Of a DNA stretch of 45,749 nucleotides, positions 8,372 through 16,909 are shown piece after piece (positions within the stretch are counted from its first letter, which is position 1; the number at the start of each line of letters is the position of its first letter). The notes beneath the pieces are model-generated. The model was not told where the DNA came from, did not search any database, and was given only the letters and a program-made list of their open reading frames with translations. The translations under genes were made by a program, and so were the position numbers. The DNA comes from a virus, in IMG/VR virus record IMGVR_UViG_3300010158_000114, positions 1 to 45,749 of that record; one strand, 5' to 3'.

Positions 8372-8988
8372 GATAATCTTTTTAATATTTTATTCAATAT
8401 CGATATAAGGGCGGCAGAACTAATCAAAATCAAACCCGAAGCACCCATTCTTTCACCAATTAAAGTTGCCGTTTTAGTTAAGTCAGCACTTCTTGCAATC
8501 ATACTTTGAATATCAGGAATAATTGGTAATAAAAATGCGTAAGATAATATTTCAGATGCACTATTGATTGTAACATTTAAAGATTCAATAAATGTTGTGA
8601 AAGCATATTTCAAATCCTTTCCTTTACGTAAAACCGCTTTAAAAGCGTCCTCAATACCCTCTTCTTTAATTTTTTTAACCAATTCCCTCATTAAAGGTTT
8701 ATTATCAAAAAATAATGTGGCAGCCGCTCCACATAATATTAATGCAATTTGATTATCATCCAAATTAAATTCACCCGTTCTAATAAAATTATCAAGTGGC
8801 ATAACAAGTCCACCAACCGCCGGACCCCAAGTAGTTAATAATCTTAAATTAAGTCCGTATTTTTTCCCAACCTTATTAACCATTCTATTTGTGAATGAAT
8901 TCATCTTTCTCAAAGATTCAACGACCCTTGGACTTGAAATTCCTTCAACTAAAAATTTTAATTGTGTTTCTGTTATTAAAAAGTTCAT
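8368..8988 (-). CDS. Membrane protein with capsid-targeting-like N-terminus (206 aa)
   Basis: The N-terminus MNFLITETQLKFLVEG shows the F-L-I-T-E pattern shared with several other proteins here. The body has hydrophobic stretches near residues 80-92, 140-155 and 180-197, and lysine-rich helices between them. This could be an internal virion protein that inserts into the host membrane on injection, but that is inference. A TATTTATAT motif (9001-8993) lies directly upstream on the minus strand. Confidence 0.6.
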   Translation of the reverse strand: MNFLITETQLKFLVEGISSPRVVESLRKMNSFTNRMVNKVGKKYGLNLRLLTTWGPAVGGLVMPLDNFIRTGEFNLDDNQIALILCGAAATLFFDNKPLMRELVKKIKEEGIEDAFKAVLRKGKDLKYAFTTFIESLNVTINSASEILSYAFLLPIIPDIQSMIARSADLTKTATLIGERMGASGLILISSAALISILNKILKRLS

Positions 8989-8992
8989 ATTT

Positions 8993-9019
8993 ATATAAAT
9001 ATAATTATAATATTTATTG
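8993..9019. promoter_or_regulatory. Divergent TATTTAT motifs between 8368-8988 and 9022-9609
   Basis: Minus strand: TATTTATAT at 9001-8993, ending 4 bases before the ATG at 8988. Plus strand: TATTTATTG at 9011-9019, ending 2 bases before the ATG at 9022. The 33-bp gap between divergent starts holds essentially only these two motifs. Confidence 0.55.
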
Positions 9020-9021
9020 TT

Positions 9022-9609
9022 ATGAAAAGTGCAAAAAATCCTGAATTAAACCTTGGAGATAGAATTATTCTATACCATATGGAAGGCGAGACAACTGTTA
9101 ACCCCGGTACAGAAGGAACTGTTACACATATCGCAAATGACCCATTTGAGGATGGTAATAAAATTCTCACCGTAAAATGGGACAACGGAAGTAGTTTATC
9201 TATCTTATCAAACTACGATGTTTGGAAACACGTAAAAAAAAAGAACATAGATGAGTCCGCAGAAGATTGGTTAAGGGATAATGGAGATTTATTAAAATAT
9301 TTTAAACATAGAGATGTAAGAGATTTTCTTATGAAAGTTAGAGAAAGTGGAATTACTAATATGTTTGCGGCGTCTCCATTACTTTATGCAGGTAGGGAAC
9401 ATATTGATAGATACTACGGCGAAAATCCACCCGATAAAGAAGCGTTTGAACAAGTTTTAGATATGGCTGACAGTGTTAAAAGTATGATGATTAGAGGCAC
9501 TATGAAATATCTGGAATCGAAGGGAAAAGAAGTTTCAGTTGATAATGTTAATTCTAATATTAGAAAATTGGCAATTAAAATGTGGGATTTTTACGGAAAT
9601 TTCATCTAA
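9022..9609 (+). CDS. Hypothetical protein with SH3-like (DUF4314-like) N-terminal domain (195 aa)
   Basis: Residues 8-70 look like a small beta-barrel of the DUF4314 kind: LNLGDRIILYHME, then PGTEGTVTHI, and LTVKWDNGSSLSIL. Such domains occur in phage and plasmid proteins that may bind nucleic acid. The C-terminal 120 residues are helical and unrecognised. No membrane segment is seen. Confidence 0.62.
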   Translation: MKSAKNPELNLGDRIILYHMEGETTVNPGTEGTVTHIANDPFEDGNKILTVKWDNGSSLSILSNYDVWKHVKKKNIDESAEDWLRDNGDLLKYFKHRDVRDFLMKVRESGITNMFAASPLLYAGREHIDRYYGENPPDKEAFEQVLDMADSVKSMMIRGTMKYLESKGKEVSVDNVNSNIRKLAIKMWDFYGNFI

Positions 9610-9788
9610 TATAATTCCTTAATTATTTTTTCTTTTAATTCTGCGGAAATATCAAAAGAAAGAAGGGATTCTAAAGCCTCTACTTTACCAATTTCATATG
9701 AAATTTTGAGAGCTTTTAAAATCCCATCTCTATCAAGAATCATACTGTGAGAGATATTCTCATTCAATATTTTTTCAAAGTTCGGCAT
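9606..9788 (-). CDS. Hypothetical protein (60 aa)
   Basis: Starts MPNFEKILNENISHSMILDR. Soluble, helical and acidic. Its start overlaps the stop of the upstream gene (9788-10018) by one base, so the two are translationally coupled. Function unknown. Confidence 0.55.
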   Translation of the reverse strand: MPNFEKILNENISHSMILDRDGILKALKISYEIGKVEALESLLSFDISAELKEKIIKELY

Positions 9789-10018
9789 TATTTTTCAATA
9801 AGCATATTTGTATTAGCGATAGGGAATCTTGCGATTGGAAGACTTCTTTCTTCGGAAGTCATCATATCAATACCTTTTTGAATAACTTCATAATACTGTC
9901 CTTCTTCTTTTACTTTTACTGTTGGAATGTTACCAAATTGATAAAGAATTTTTGATTCTGTATCCGTCTCATAGACTTTAACTGTCTTTAATGTTGTGTC
10001 AAATACTAATGTTTGCAT
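9788..10018 (-). CDS. Hypothetical protein (76 aa)
   Basis: Starts MQTLVFDTTLKTVKVYETDT. A small beta-rich protein with no signal peptide. Proteins beginning this way occur in phage replication or late regions, but I do not know their role. It is preceded by a host-type TATCTTTG element at 10130-10137 on the minus strand. Confidence 0.6.
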   Translation of the reverse strand: MQTLVFDTTLKTVKVYETDTESKILYQFGNIPTVKVKEEGQYYEVIQKGIDMMTSEERSLPIARFPIANTNMLIEK

Positions 10019-10129
10019 CGTTTTGTAATTTTGTTAATGTTTAAATTTAAAAAAACAAGTGAATTCAAATTAGTTCTCTAGTAAACTACCAATAAACTAT
10101 CAGAAAAAAAAGAATTCAACTTGTTTCCA

Positions 10130-10137
10130 CAAAGATA
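10130..10137 (-). promoter_or_regulatory. Bacteroidetes-type promoter element TATCTTTG
   Basis: An exact TAnnTTTG match on the minus strand with TTG triplets about 13-20 bases upstream. It drives the 10018 to 9606 gene pair with a leader of about 110 bases. Confidence 0.55.
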
Positions 10138-10180
10138 AAAGAAATAAAATCAATAATCAATAATTTCTCAAATAAGAATG

Positions 10181-10194
10181 TATTTATTATAAAA
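10181..10194 (+). promoter_or_regulatory. TATTTATTATAAAA motif
   Basis: The extended form of the recurrent motif, ending 9 bases upstream of the ATG at 10204. It opens the plus-strand late-looking block 10.2-15.8 kb. Confidence 0.5.
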
Positions 10195-10203
10195 TAATAT
10201 ATT

Positions 10204-10974
10204 ATGAGATTTTATACTTTAGGACAATTATCAAATGATGAGAAGTCAGACATTTTAGGTAAACACAGAGAAGTTTATAACGGATACAAAAGAATGCAGA
10301 ACGAAGTTCAAAACGAACAACCACTTTACGTTCAAGATTTTGCAAACGATAAAGAAGGCATTACCGTTAATGGTTCAGGCGAAGTTAGTTCATATAACAA
10401 TAAAATTTATATGAAAGAATCAAAAGAAGTATGTTCTGAATGTGGTTCACCATTAATGGAAGGAGAATGTATGGAATGTGGAAGAGGATATATGGAAGAA
10501 GATATGGAAGAAGAAGGGATTTATGATGTTGCAAAACCATTTAATAAATCAAAAAATAAATTTGATTACACAGACGAAGAAGTTGAATACGAACAAATGG
10601 AATCTGCATTTTCTGATGAGTTAGATGAAATTTCAGGACCAAGTCCATTATATTCTGATATTGATTTTGAGGCGTATGATTTTAAATCTGATGGGCCTAA
10701 TCAAGCTCAAGGACCATATACTCGTAATGAGCAAGAAATGGAAGAAGGTTTTTATGATACAAATGATTATGATGATTTTACAGATTATAGCGATAAATTT
10801 TATGATTTAGTAGATTACGGAGAAAGAGACACAGCACCAAAAAGAATGAAAAGAAAAATGGGTGATGTTGAAGATATTGATTGGGAAGAAATTGATGAAG
10901 ATATTAAAGAATCATTTATCACACAAAAAACAAAGATAAATGAGATGTTCAACCGAATGAATAGATATAATTAA
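10204..10974 (+). CDS. Acidic protein with a small zinc ribbon (256 aa)
   Basis: The N-terminal helix (FYTLGQLSNDEKSDILGKHR) resembles those of other late proteins in this block. A compact CxxC-x8-CxxC zinc ribbon sits at residues 77-92 (CSECGSP, CMECGRGY). The rest is very rich in Asp, Glu and Tyr and probably disordered (residues 93-235), with a basic patch near 218-222. Late expression and composition suggest a structural or scaffold-associated protein. Function unknown. Confidence 0.65.
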   Translation: MRFYTLGQLSNDEKSDILGKHREVYNGYKRMQNEVQNEQPLYVQDFANDKEGITVNGSGEVSSYNNKIYMKESKEVCSECGSPLMEGECMECGRGYMEEDMEEEGIYDVAKPFNKSKNKFDYTDEEVEYEQMESAFSDELDEISGPSPLYSDIDFEAYDFKSDGPNQAQGPYTRNEQEMEEGFYDTNDYDDFTDYSDKFYDLVDYGERDTAPKRMKRKMGDVEDIDWEEIDEDIKESFITQKTKINEMFNRMNRYN

Positions 10975-10980
10975 AAAATT

Positions 10981-11006
10981 AACCCTCCAAAACGGAGGGT
11001 TTTTTT
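10981..11006 (+). terminator. Rho-independent terminator
   Basis: AACCCTCC and GGAGGGTT pair across a 5-base loop, followed by seven T. It closes the 10204 gene. Confidence 0.85.
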
Positions 11007-11060
11007 ATGCAAATATAGATTTTCATATATTTTGTGATATTTCTTTATAAAACAAACCAT

Positions 11061-11357
11061 ATGGAAATTAAAGAAATAATATCTTACTTCCTCAATACAG
11101 ATTCAAATATATTAGAAGTAAGTTTCAGAACAATAGATGATAACGAGGATGTTTTAAGAAACGACCAAATTGACTACACATTAGCAGAAGAATACGGATA
11201 TGAATTAGAGACAGAATCATTTGATTTTTTTGAAGACGATGACGAAGATGAACCTACTACAGATGAAACTGAATTAGATGAAGACATATTAATATCTTTC
11301 TTAAATGAATATTATACAATAAATTCTAAATCAATACCGAAATCCGAATTTTACTGA
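11061..11357 (+). CDS. Acidic hypothetical protein (98 aa)
   Basis: I chose the ATG at 11061 (MEIKEIISYFLNTDSNILEV) over a GTG at 11034 that lies inside the A/T-rich leader. About a third of the residues from 48 to 82 are Asp or Glu (FFEDDDEDEP). This could be a disordered acidic or DNA-mimic-like protein, but there is no real evidence of function. Confidence 0.6.
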   Translation: MEIKEIISYFLNTDSNILEVSFRTIDDNEDVLRNDQIDYTLAEEYGYELETESFDFFEDDDEDEPTTDETELDEDILISFLNEYYTINSKSIPKSEFY

Positions 11358-11366
11358 TATTTATAA
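11358..11366 (+). promoter_or_regulatory. TATTTATAA motif
   Basis: Overlaps the stop region of the previous gene and ends 3 bases before the ATG at 11370. An instance of the recurrent upstream motif. Confidence 0.5.
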
Positions 11367-11369
11367 GTT

Positions 11370-11612
11370 ATGAATTTAGACGTAGATTTTTTAATCAAAT
11401 TTTATAAAAATAATACTAAATCTGAAAGTAAAGAAGAATTTACTGAACAGGATGCGGCGGCTGCCGGAGCTTCGGCACCAAGCGGAGGAAGTGGAAAAAC
11501 ACCTAAAAAGTGGGAATCAGGAAGAAAATTTGGTAAAACATATATGAATGATGTTAAATACGTTTGGAATTCTGACGTTCAAAGAGGTCACGCAAATTCA
11601 CTGTTTTATTAA
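11370..11612 (+). CDS. Small conserved phage protein (80 aa)
   Basis: Starts MNLDVDFLIKFYKNNTKSES, has a Gly/Ala/Ser-rich linker at 28-45 and ends with KKWESGRKFGKTYMND followed by a VWNSDVQRGHANSL stretch. The C-terminal block recalls the short GxxxGPANP-like tails of T4-like phage proteins. Function unknown; probably virion-associated from its position. Confidence 0.55.
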   Translation: MNLDVDFLIKFYKNNTKSESKEEFTEQDAAAAGASAPSGGSGKTPKKWESGRKFGKTYMNDVKYVWNSDVQRGHANSLFY

Positions 11613-11661
11613 CAATTGATATATTTATAAATAAAAAAACTTAAGAAGAGTTAAAATACTA

Positions 11662-12081
11662 ATGGGAAAATTTTTTATAACTGAAGGAGAAAAAAGAAAT
11701 ATACAACAAATGTATGGTGTACAAAAACATCATGCAGTTTTGGAAACCATTACTGATGAAACTTCTGATTTTGTTATTAAAGAATGGCTTTCACCTGATG
11801 AAAATTTTTGTATTTTTTTAGATGAATTATATGATATTAGAAATAAAACCAAATTAGGTAATATTTTTGAAAATTTTGAAAACTTTAAGTTTTTTTTAAA
11901 ACATTCTTTTGAATCTGTATCAGGCATTTCGAAACAAATAAAAGAAAGTGTTTTAAATGATTTGGATAAGTTAATAATAACTGAATCAATTCAAGATATT
12001 TCTTTTCTTAAGGAATCCGTAAGAGAAATTATAAAAGAAAATTGGTTAGGAGATGCTTGGGATGCAACAAAAACGCTGTAA
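11662..12081 (+). CDS. N-terminal part of a probable frameshifted late protein (139 aa in frame 0)
   Basis: The N-terminus MGKFFITEGEKRNIQQMYG matches the F-I-T/S-E pattern of its neighbours. The frame is helical and ends at a TAA at 12079-12081, directly after a run of five A. Sliding back one base there joins it to the open frame 12072-12944 and gives continuous sequence (WDATK, then NAVKGFGDWTV). I therefore read 11662-12944 as one protein of about 427 residues made by a -1 shift, or as one gene broken by an assembly error. A TATTTATAA motif precedes it at 11622. Confidence 0.65.
   Translation: MGKFFITEGEKRNIQQMYGVQKHHAVLETITDETSDFVIKEWLSPDENFCIFLDELYDIRNKTKLGNIFENFENFKFFLKHSFESVSGISKQIKESVLNDLDKLIITESIQDISFLKESVREIIKENWLGDAWDATKTL
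12069..12075 (+). other. Candidate -1 frameshift site
   Basis: In frame 0 the codons are ACA AAA ACG CTG TAA. Slippage on the five-A run changes the reading to AAA then AAC GCT GTA, entering the long open frame to 12944. The canonical A_AAA_AAY heptamer is not perfect, so an indel error remains possible. Confidence 0.45.
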
Positions 12082-12944
12082 AGGGTTTTGGTGATTGGAC
12101 AGTTAAAAAAGGTGAGGAAGCGGTTAGTGGAGTTAAAACTTTTGTATCAAAAGCGTATTCAGGTGGAAAACAATTAGTTTCCGCAATTTCTAATGGAGAA
12201 TGGACTAAAATACTTGATATAATAGGTAAAGGTGTTATATATCTTGCTCGTAGTATCAGAAGTGCTATGTATCACCCTGTCGGTATGATTTTAGATGGTA
12301 TTTTGGTTGCGTCGGGAATTGGTAAAGCGGTTCAGTGGATACCTTGGGCAATAATTGTGGCTCTTGATATCTACGAAATTGCAACTAATAATTACGAAGA
12401 AGAAATGCCGTTATGGTTAAGAATACTTATGGTTGGTTGTGATGCTTTAGGTTTAGTTGTTGCAGGTGTTACCGCAGTTGGTGCTAGAAAAGCTATTCAA
12501 GCGGGAACTGCAGGTTTAAAAAGTACCGAGCAATTAGCCGCAGCGATGGCGAAAAATCCTGAGTTGAAATCAACTATTATAACGATGGAGAAAAATATAG
12601 ATAAAGTTCCTGGATTCCTTCAAAAAGCAATTGATTATCTTAAACCAAGATTTCCAAGTGGTGCAAAATTTATTGAGGGAATAATGGGAAATGTATCTTC
12701 TTTTATACAAAAAGTCAAATCTTCATTACCAACGGTCGCAGGAACAAAACAATTTGCAAAAGTTGCAGGAAAAGAAACTTTAAAAACTGCTGGTATTGTT
12801 TATGGTTTGGAAACAGGAATAAAAAAAGGTGCTCAGATGTATTATGGTATTGGTGATGATGAAATGAAACTAGCGGAACTATCACAACCATCAATAAAAA
12901 ATTATGAAGAAAAATACGGTAGTTTTGCAGATGGATGGGGTTAA
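12072..12944 (+). CDS. C-terminal part of the frameshifted late protein; membrane-active-looking
   Basis: There is no good independent start; the open frame begins at a TTG at 12042 inside the upstream gene. The product has a Gly/Lys amphipathic N-part (about 40 residues) and hydrophobic segments around ILDGILVASGIG, IPWAIIVALDIY and LGLVVAGVTAVG. A C-terminal helical stretch with further alternating hydrophobic and lysine residues follows. This is what one expects of an ejection or pore-forming internal protein, but no family is recognised. Confidence 0.62.
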   Translation, partial: NAVKGFGDWTVKKGEEAVSGVKTFVSKAYSGGKQLVSAISNGEWTKILDIIGKGVIYLARSIRSAMYHPVGMILDGILVASGIGKAVQWIPWAIIVALDIYEIATNNYEEEMPLWLRILMVGCDALGLVVAGVTAVGARKAIQAGTAGLKSTEQLAAAMAKNPELKSTIITMEKNIDKVPGFLQKAIDYLKPRFPSGAKFIEGIMGNVSSFIQKVKSSLPTVAGTKQFAKVAGKETLKTAGIVYGLETGIKKGAQMYYGIGDDEMKLAELSQPSIKNYEEKYGSFADGWG

Positions 12945-12967
12945 AAATTAAATAAAATAAACACAAT

Positions 12968-13933
12968 ATGAAACAAACATTAAAAGAACAACTGGAAAGA
13001 TATTTAACTCTTTCAAGTTATAATACAAAATTAACATTATCTGAAAATTTAAAAAATGTTGAAAATAGTTTAAATGAGGCGGGTCCTTCTCCAGCCGCAA
13101 CATTAAGAGATGTTGAGGCAGCATTCAAATCCGTTGAATCATTAAGAAATGAGATGAAGATTACAAAAGAAATTGATGAAATTGCAAAATTACTTAAGAT
13201 GGATGCTAAAAGTTTTGAAAAACAATTAGCAAAGGCTTTTGAGGAAGATATAAAAAATGGGTTTCCTAAAGGAACACTTGGTCCTGCAGCTAAAGATGTG
13301 TCTAAAGTAGATGCATTAAGAAAAATTGCTGCGGATAGTAAAATAAAGGGAGGTCCTTTAACTGCGGATGAAGTTAAGGTAATTAAAGATGATATCACCG
13401 CAACAAATAAATTAAAAGCTGCTAAATTTGAACCAAAAGCACCACGAACGCAAAAAGATATTGATGACGGAGGAAAAGGAATTAAACAATTGCCACCTGA
13501 AGGTAAAAACTGGAATTGGAAAAAAATGTTAAAATGGGGCGCAGGAATAGGACTATCTATCGCGGCTGTTTCTTGGATTTGGACTAAACTACACGGAGAA
13601 GAACCACCACCACCTCCACCAGATGTTACACCAGTACCTCAGCCAAGTCAATATAAATCTTGTCCTGATACTTTCCCAATTGCTATGTATTGTAAAAATG
13701 AAACAATTAGAAAAGTTCAAGGATGTTTAGGTGTTGCATCAGATAGTGCGTTTGGACCTAAAACACAAGCAGCTTTAGAAGCCAAAGGACTTACAGGAAC
13801 AGAAATTACACAAGATACTGTAGATAAAGTTTGTGGTGGTGGAACAACACCATCTCCATTTCAAGATGATAATGAGGAAGATACTACTTCAAATCAATCA
13901 ACACAATCGGCGGATGATGCTGATGAGGCTTAA
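12968..13933 (+). CDS. Late protein with one transmembrane helix and peptidoglycan-binding-like domain (321 aa)
   Basis: Residues 1-180 are helical and charged, with a targeting-like N-terminus. A hydrophobic helix at about 190-208 (WGAGIGLSIAAVSWIWTKL) is followed by a proline-rich linker (EEPPPPPPDVTPVPQPS). A PGBD-like module follows at about 240-285 (IRKVQGCLGVASDSAFGPKT, then QAALEAKG). Four cysteines near the module may form disulfides. The layout fits a virion protein that contacts the cell wall while anchored in a membrane. Confidence 0.68.
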   Translation: MKQTLKEQLERYLTLSSYNTKLTLSENLKNVENSLNEAGPSPAATLRDVEAAFKSVESLRNEMKITKEIDEIAKLLKMDAKSFEKQLAKAFEEDIKNGFPKGTLGPAAKDVSKVDALRKIAADSKIKGGPLTADEVKVIKDDITATNKLKAAKFEPKAPRTQKDIDDGGKGIKQLPPEGKNWNWKKMLKWGAGIGLSIAAVSWIWTKLHGEEPPPPPPDVTPVPQPSQYKSCPDTFPIAMYCKNETIRKVQGCLGVASDSAFGPKTQAALEAKGLTGTEITQDTVDKVCGGGTTPSPFQDDNEEDTTSNQSTQSADDADEA

Positions 13934-13947
13934 AATATAAGAAAAAA

Positions 13948-15087
13948 ATGAAAAAATTTATAATTTCAGAAACAGAAAAAAAAGAAATATTAGATAAACA
14001 TAAAAGTTTTAAATCTATTTTAGAAAATAGATTAAAAAATAAATTAGTTTTATCCGAGCAGATAACCGCACCAACAGGTGACGACCTTATCAAAAAAGCC
14101 AAAAATGTTTGTCCCACATTAAAAAATGGTGCTTTTGTTAGAGTAAGTGGAAGTCGTGCAATTAAGATTACCGCAGCCAAAGACGGCCCGTTAAGTGCTG
14201 TTACCAACAAACCAAAATATGTTACAGGTGATGTTCTTGTATATAAAAGTGATATGACTTATGATGTATATGATGGAACAAAGGCAGCAAATAATAATTG
14301 GGTTAAAAAAGGAACATATAAGTGGAAATGTGCGGGATTAACTGCACAGGCGGATGATTTTAGTGCGACTGCAGGTAAACAAGAAGTTGACGCAGGTGGT
14401 TGGATGACGTATGATGAGGCCAAAGCTGCGGGTATAAACCTTACTGACCCTAAATTCTACGAGCAAAAGACAATTAATGGTGTACAATATTTCAAAAAGA
14501 AAGGAATTACTGTAGGTGGTGCTGGCTCACAAGAACAAACTGAGGTTATTGATTTTTTAACCAATAGATACGGAGCAAGATTCCAAAGAAAATTAAAACA
14601 ACCATCACAAGGTTTTTGTTGGGCATTCCAAGGAGAAGAGCCTTTGAGTGAGCCGAAATGGTCTTTAGAAAATGTTGTTGGAGGTGCAGAATATGGTGTG
14701 ACAGAAGGGTTAAAAATATTTGTTAGTCCTGAATGTTTAAGTAAAATTAGACAAGCATCAAAAGATGTTGTTAGTACTGAATCAGGATATAGAAAAATTG
14801 ATAATGACACCTGTAAAGACTTTTTAAAGAATTATATGGAAGCATATGAAAATGGTGTAGACGCAACAACAACCGCATTTACTCAAATGAAAAAAGACGT
14901 TCAATCTTGTAAGAGAAAATTCTGTTCTAAAAACATTTCAAAAACTCAAGGAAAATGTCAAGGTAGTTGGAAATTAGGTCTTATGGGTGGTTCAAGAAAA
15001 ATGGACGACATTATTGATTTCTTCTCAGGGGAAAATAATTCAATCGGTACTTCACCTGAAAGAACTAATCCATATAGAATAACATAA
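13948..15087 (+). CDS. Late protein with capsid-targeting-like N-terminus (379 aa)
   Basis: The N-terminus MKKFIISETEKKEILDKHKS carries the shared F-I-I-S-E pattern, then a second I/L-x-E site (LVLSEQ near residue 38), where a gp21-type protease might cut. The body is mixed alpha/beta with cysteines scattered in the last third (FCSKNISKTQGKCQGSW). No enzyme motif is recognised. It lies 14 bp after the previous gene and 10 bp before the next. Confidence 0.65.
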   Translation: MKKFIISETEKKEILDKHKSFKSILENRLKNKLVLSEQITAPTGDDLIKKAKNVCPTLKNGAFVRVSGSRAIKITAAKDGPLSAVTNKPKYVTGDVLVYKSDMTYDVYDGTKAANNNWVKKGTYKWKCAGLTAQADDFSATAGKQEVDAGGWMTYDEAKAAGINLTDPKFYEQKTINGVQYFKKKGITVGGAGSQEQTEVIDFLTNRYGARFQRKLKQPSQGFCWAFQGEEPLSEPKWSLENVVGGAEYGVTEGLKIFVSPECLSKIRQASKDVVSTESGYRKIDNDTCKDFLKNYMEAYENGVDATTTAFTQMKKDVQSCKRKFCSKNISKTQGKCQGSWKLGLMGGSRKMDDIIDFFSGENNSIGTSPERTNPYRIT

Positions 15088-15097
15088 CAATATTTTT

Positions 15098-15781
15098 ATG
15101 AAAAAACAAATTAGAAAAGCAATAATTGAGGCTAAAGAAAAAAAAGACACTCTTTTAATTGAAGAAAAAATAATTAAAAGTAGATTATTGGTAATATTTG
15201 AAAATACCGATAATATTAAAAACTTTAATTCACTTTCAGAGAAAAAGAAACTCAATATGAGTTTCAGATTGATGAATGAAATAAACTATTTACAACAAAC
15301 TGGTTTAATTAAAGAAGATTTTGATTTAACAGGAATGTTTAAAGGTTTATTTGGTAATATAATTGGTGGGGGTGTTGAAACTTTTGTGGAACCTTTTGTT
15401 AATTCTTTTTTAAGTTCAATTGGTTTATCTGGATATTGGAAAAATGTTATTATTTCATTTGTTACAAGAAACCCTGCAAGAATTGTTAAAGCTTTCAGTA
15501 ATTGTAAAGAAATGACAAAAATTTTGGCAGAAGCTCTTGTTGAGGGAGTAGTTATGACTTTCCAAAAAGAAAAGGGTTTAGGTGGTTTTGGTTTTGATTT
15601 AATTAGAAATACTTTATTAGACACAATAAATGAAAGTCCTTTAGCTCAAAAACTTGAAGGGGGTTTGGCTGAGACTGTTTGTGGTTTATTTGGTAAAATT
15701 GGTGATAACGCTAAAAAAGTTTCTGCAAGTTTGGGTGGACTCAAAAATGCTGAGCCTCAACCCGCAGTTGCAACAAGTTAA
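15098..15781 (+). CDS. Late protein with glycine-rich hydrophobic centre (227 aa)
   Basis: A charged N-terminal helix (MKKQIRKAIIEAKEKKDTLL) with a candidate I-x-E processing site precedes a hydrophobic, glycine-rich middle (about residues 75-125, LFGNIIGGGVETF and SSIGLSGYWKNVIISF). The C-terminus is Gly/Ala-rich. The pattern resembles the other possible membrane-active proteins of the block. It is the last gene before a strong terminator. Confidence 0.62.
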   Translation: MKKQIRKAIIEAKEKKDTLLIEEKIIKSRLLVIFENTDNIKNFNSLSEKKKLNMSFRLMNEINYLQQTGLIKEDFDLTGMFKGLFGNIIGGGVETFVEPFVNSFLSSIGLSGYWKNVIISFVTRNPARIVKAFSNCKEMTKILAEALVEGVVMTFQKEKGLGGFGFDLIRNTLLDTINESPLAQKLEGGLAETVCGLFGKIGDNAKKVSASLGGLKNAEPQPAVATS

Positions 15782-15854
15782 TCTATAGAGGTAAAACTCT
15801 TTAGTATAAACGGTGATTCTTAAAAAAAAGGGGGTGTTCCAAAATCTAAAAGGA

Positions 15855-15880
15855 GGGTGTCGAAAGACACCCTTTTTTTT
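15855..15880 (+). terminator. Rho-independent terminator
   Basis: A perfect GGGTGTC-GAAA-GACACCC hairpin with a GNRA loop and eight T. It separates the plus-strand late block from the convergent clpP gene. Confidence 0.9.
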
Positions 15881-15881
15881 G

Positions 15882-16556
15882 TTACTTCTTTTTGGTTTTA
15901 ACAATTTCATCAATAATACCATAATCTAAAGATTCCTGACTATCTAACCATAAATCCCTTGAGGCATCTTTCATAACTTGTTTTGCGGGTTTACCACAAT
16001 ATTCACCAAGAAGTTCAAAAAGAGTATTGTTAATTTTGTACCACTCCTTCATATCAATCTCGGCATCCTGAATATTTCCGTGGAAACCACCTGATGATTG
16101 GTGAAGCATCGTTCTTGAAAATCTTAAAGAACTTCTCTTACCTTTTGTACCCGCACCTAGCAATACTGAACCCATAGAAGCCGCCATTCCTGTGTTTACT
16201 GTCCTGATATCGCATCCGATGTAATTCATCACATCAACCATAGAAAGACCTGATTTAACCGAGCCTCCACCGGAGTCAATATGCATAGTAATATCAGTTT
16301 TATCCGTATTATCCAAGAACATAAGTTGTGCCTGAACAATAGTAGACATTCTATCATCAACAGGACCGGCAACCCATAGTATCCTATCGCGCATAAGCCT
16401 CGAAAAAATATCAATTTGTGTTGCCCTCATTTCCCGTTCTTCAAGGATATAAGGAGTCATAGATGATTCAATTTGATTACCATAGTTGTGTAAATCTAAT
16501 GAACCTTTACCCAAATGTTTGGTGTAATAACTTGTAAATTCTTGTCCGATATTCAT
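15882..16556 (-). CDS. clpP: ClpP-like serine protease
   Basis: A clear S14 family protein (224 aa). The triad is visible: Ser127 in NTGMAASMGS, His152 in RTMLHQSSGG and Asp201 in DASRDLWL, and the oxyanion strand is MHIDSGGGSV (usual Pro replaced by Gly). ClpP forms tetradecamers that degrade proteins fed by Clp unfoldases. The N-terminal 45 residues are longer than a mature ClpP and may be a propeptide. The phage also encodes a Clp ATPase with a ClpP-docking loop (28157-30214) and a tmRNA (25188-25581), so a complete phage protease is plausible. ClpP-like prohead proteases exist, but a separate gp21-like protease is present here. Confidence 0.92.
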   Translation of the reverse strand: MNIGQEFTSYYTKHLGKGSLDLHNYGNQIESSMTPYILEEREMRATQIDIFSRLMRDRILWVAGPVDDRMSTIVQAQLMFLDNTDKTDITMHIDSGGGSVKSGLSMVDVMNYIGCDIRTVNTGMAASMGSVLLGAGTKGKRSSLRFSRTMLHQSSGGFHGNIQDAEIDMKEWYKINNTLFELLGEYCGKPAKQVMKDASRDLWLDSQESLDYGIIDEIVKTKKK

Positions 16557-16566
16557 ATATTATATT

Positions 16567-16878
16567 TTATTCTGTGTAGTGTCCTAAATAGTATTCATAT
16601 TCTTGTCCAACTTTTGGGTTTTTTAAAAATACTTCTTGTCTCGTCATTTCGTGTCTGTATAATTCCATTTCCATAATGATGTTATCACTAACTAAACTAT
16701 CATTAATCATTTTTAAGCTATCTGATTCTTTTCTTAATTGTTTGTTTTCAATTGATTGAAGATGATATAGTTTTTTCTCACTACTTTGTGTGATGGTATT
16801 AATGAATAAAAGCAAAGATAAGGAAACAATTAGAATTTCACGACTAAAATAAGTCAAATGTTTAATAATTTTTTTCAT
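16567..16878 (-). CDS. Membrane-anchored coiled-coil protein (103 aa)
   Basis: An N-terminal hydrophobic helix (about residues 10-28, FSREILIVSLSLLLFINTI) is followed by a charged coiled-coil segment (31-70) and a tail ending EYEYYLGHYTE. It resembles spanin-like or small inner-membrane phage proteins in size, but there is no lipobox partner beside it. It lies 11 bp upstream of clpP on the same strand and may be co-transcribed. Confidence 0.55.
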   Translation of the reverse strand: MKKIIKHLTYFSREILIVSLSLLLFINTITQSSEKKLYHLQSIENKQLRKESDSLKMINDSLVSDNIIMEMELYRHEMTRQEVFLKNPKVGQEYEYYLGHYTE

Positions 16879-16909
16879 AGTATTTTATTTTGTTCAAACA
16901 TACTAAAAA

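Noticed and set aside
11034-11060. GTG start for the 11061 gene
   Set aside because: It lies within an A/T-rich leader and adds residues unlike the rest; the ATG at 11061 is preferred.
12042-12071. Independent start (TTG) for the 12072-12944 frame
   Set aside because: The first ten codons are antagonistic in composition and overlap the upstream gene; a frameshift explains the data better.
13018-13398. Minus-strand hydrophobic frame of 126 codons
   Set aside because: Shadow of the 12968-13933 gene, which has neighbours, spacing and domains on the plus strand.
15882-16556. ClpP-like prohead protease instead of true ClpP
   Set aside because: A gp21-type prohead protease is encoded in the head cluster, and this gene is far from it; it also has the standard ClpP motifs and length.
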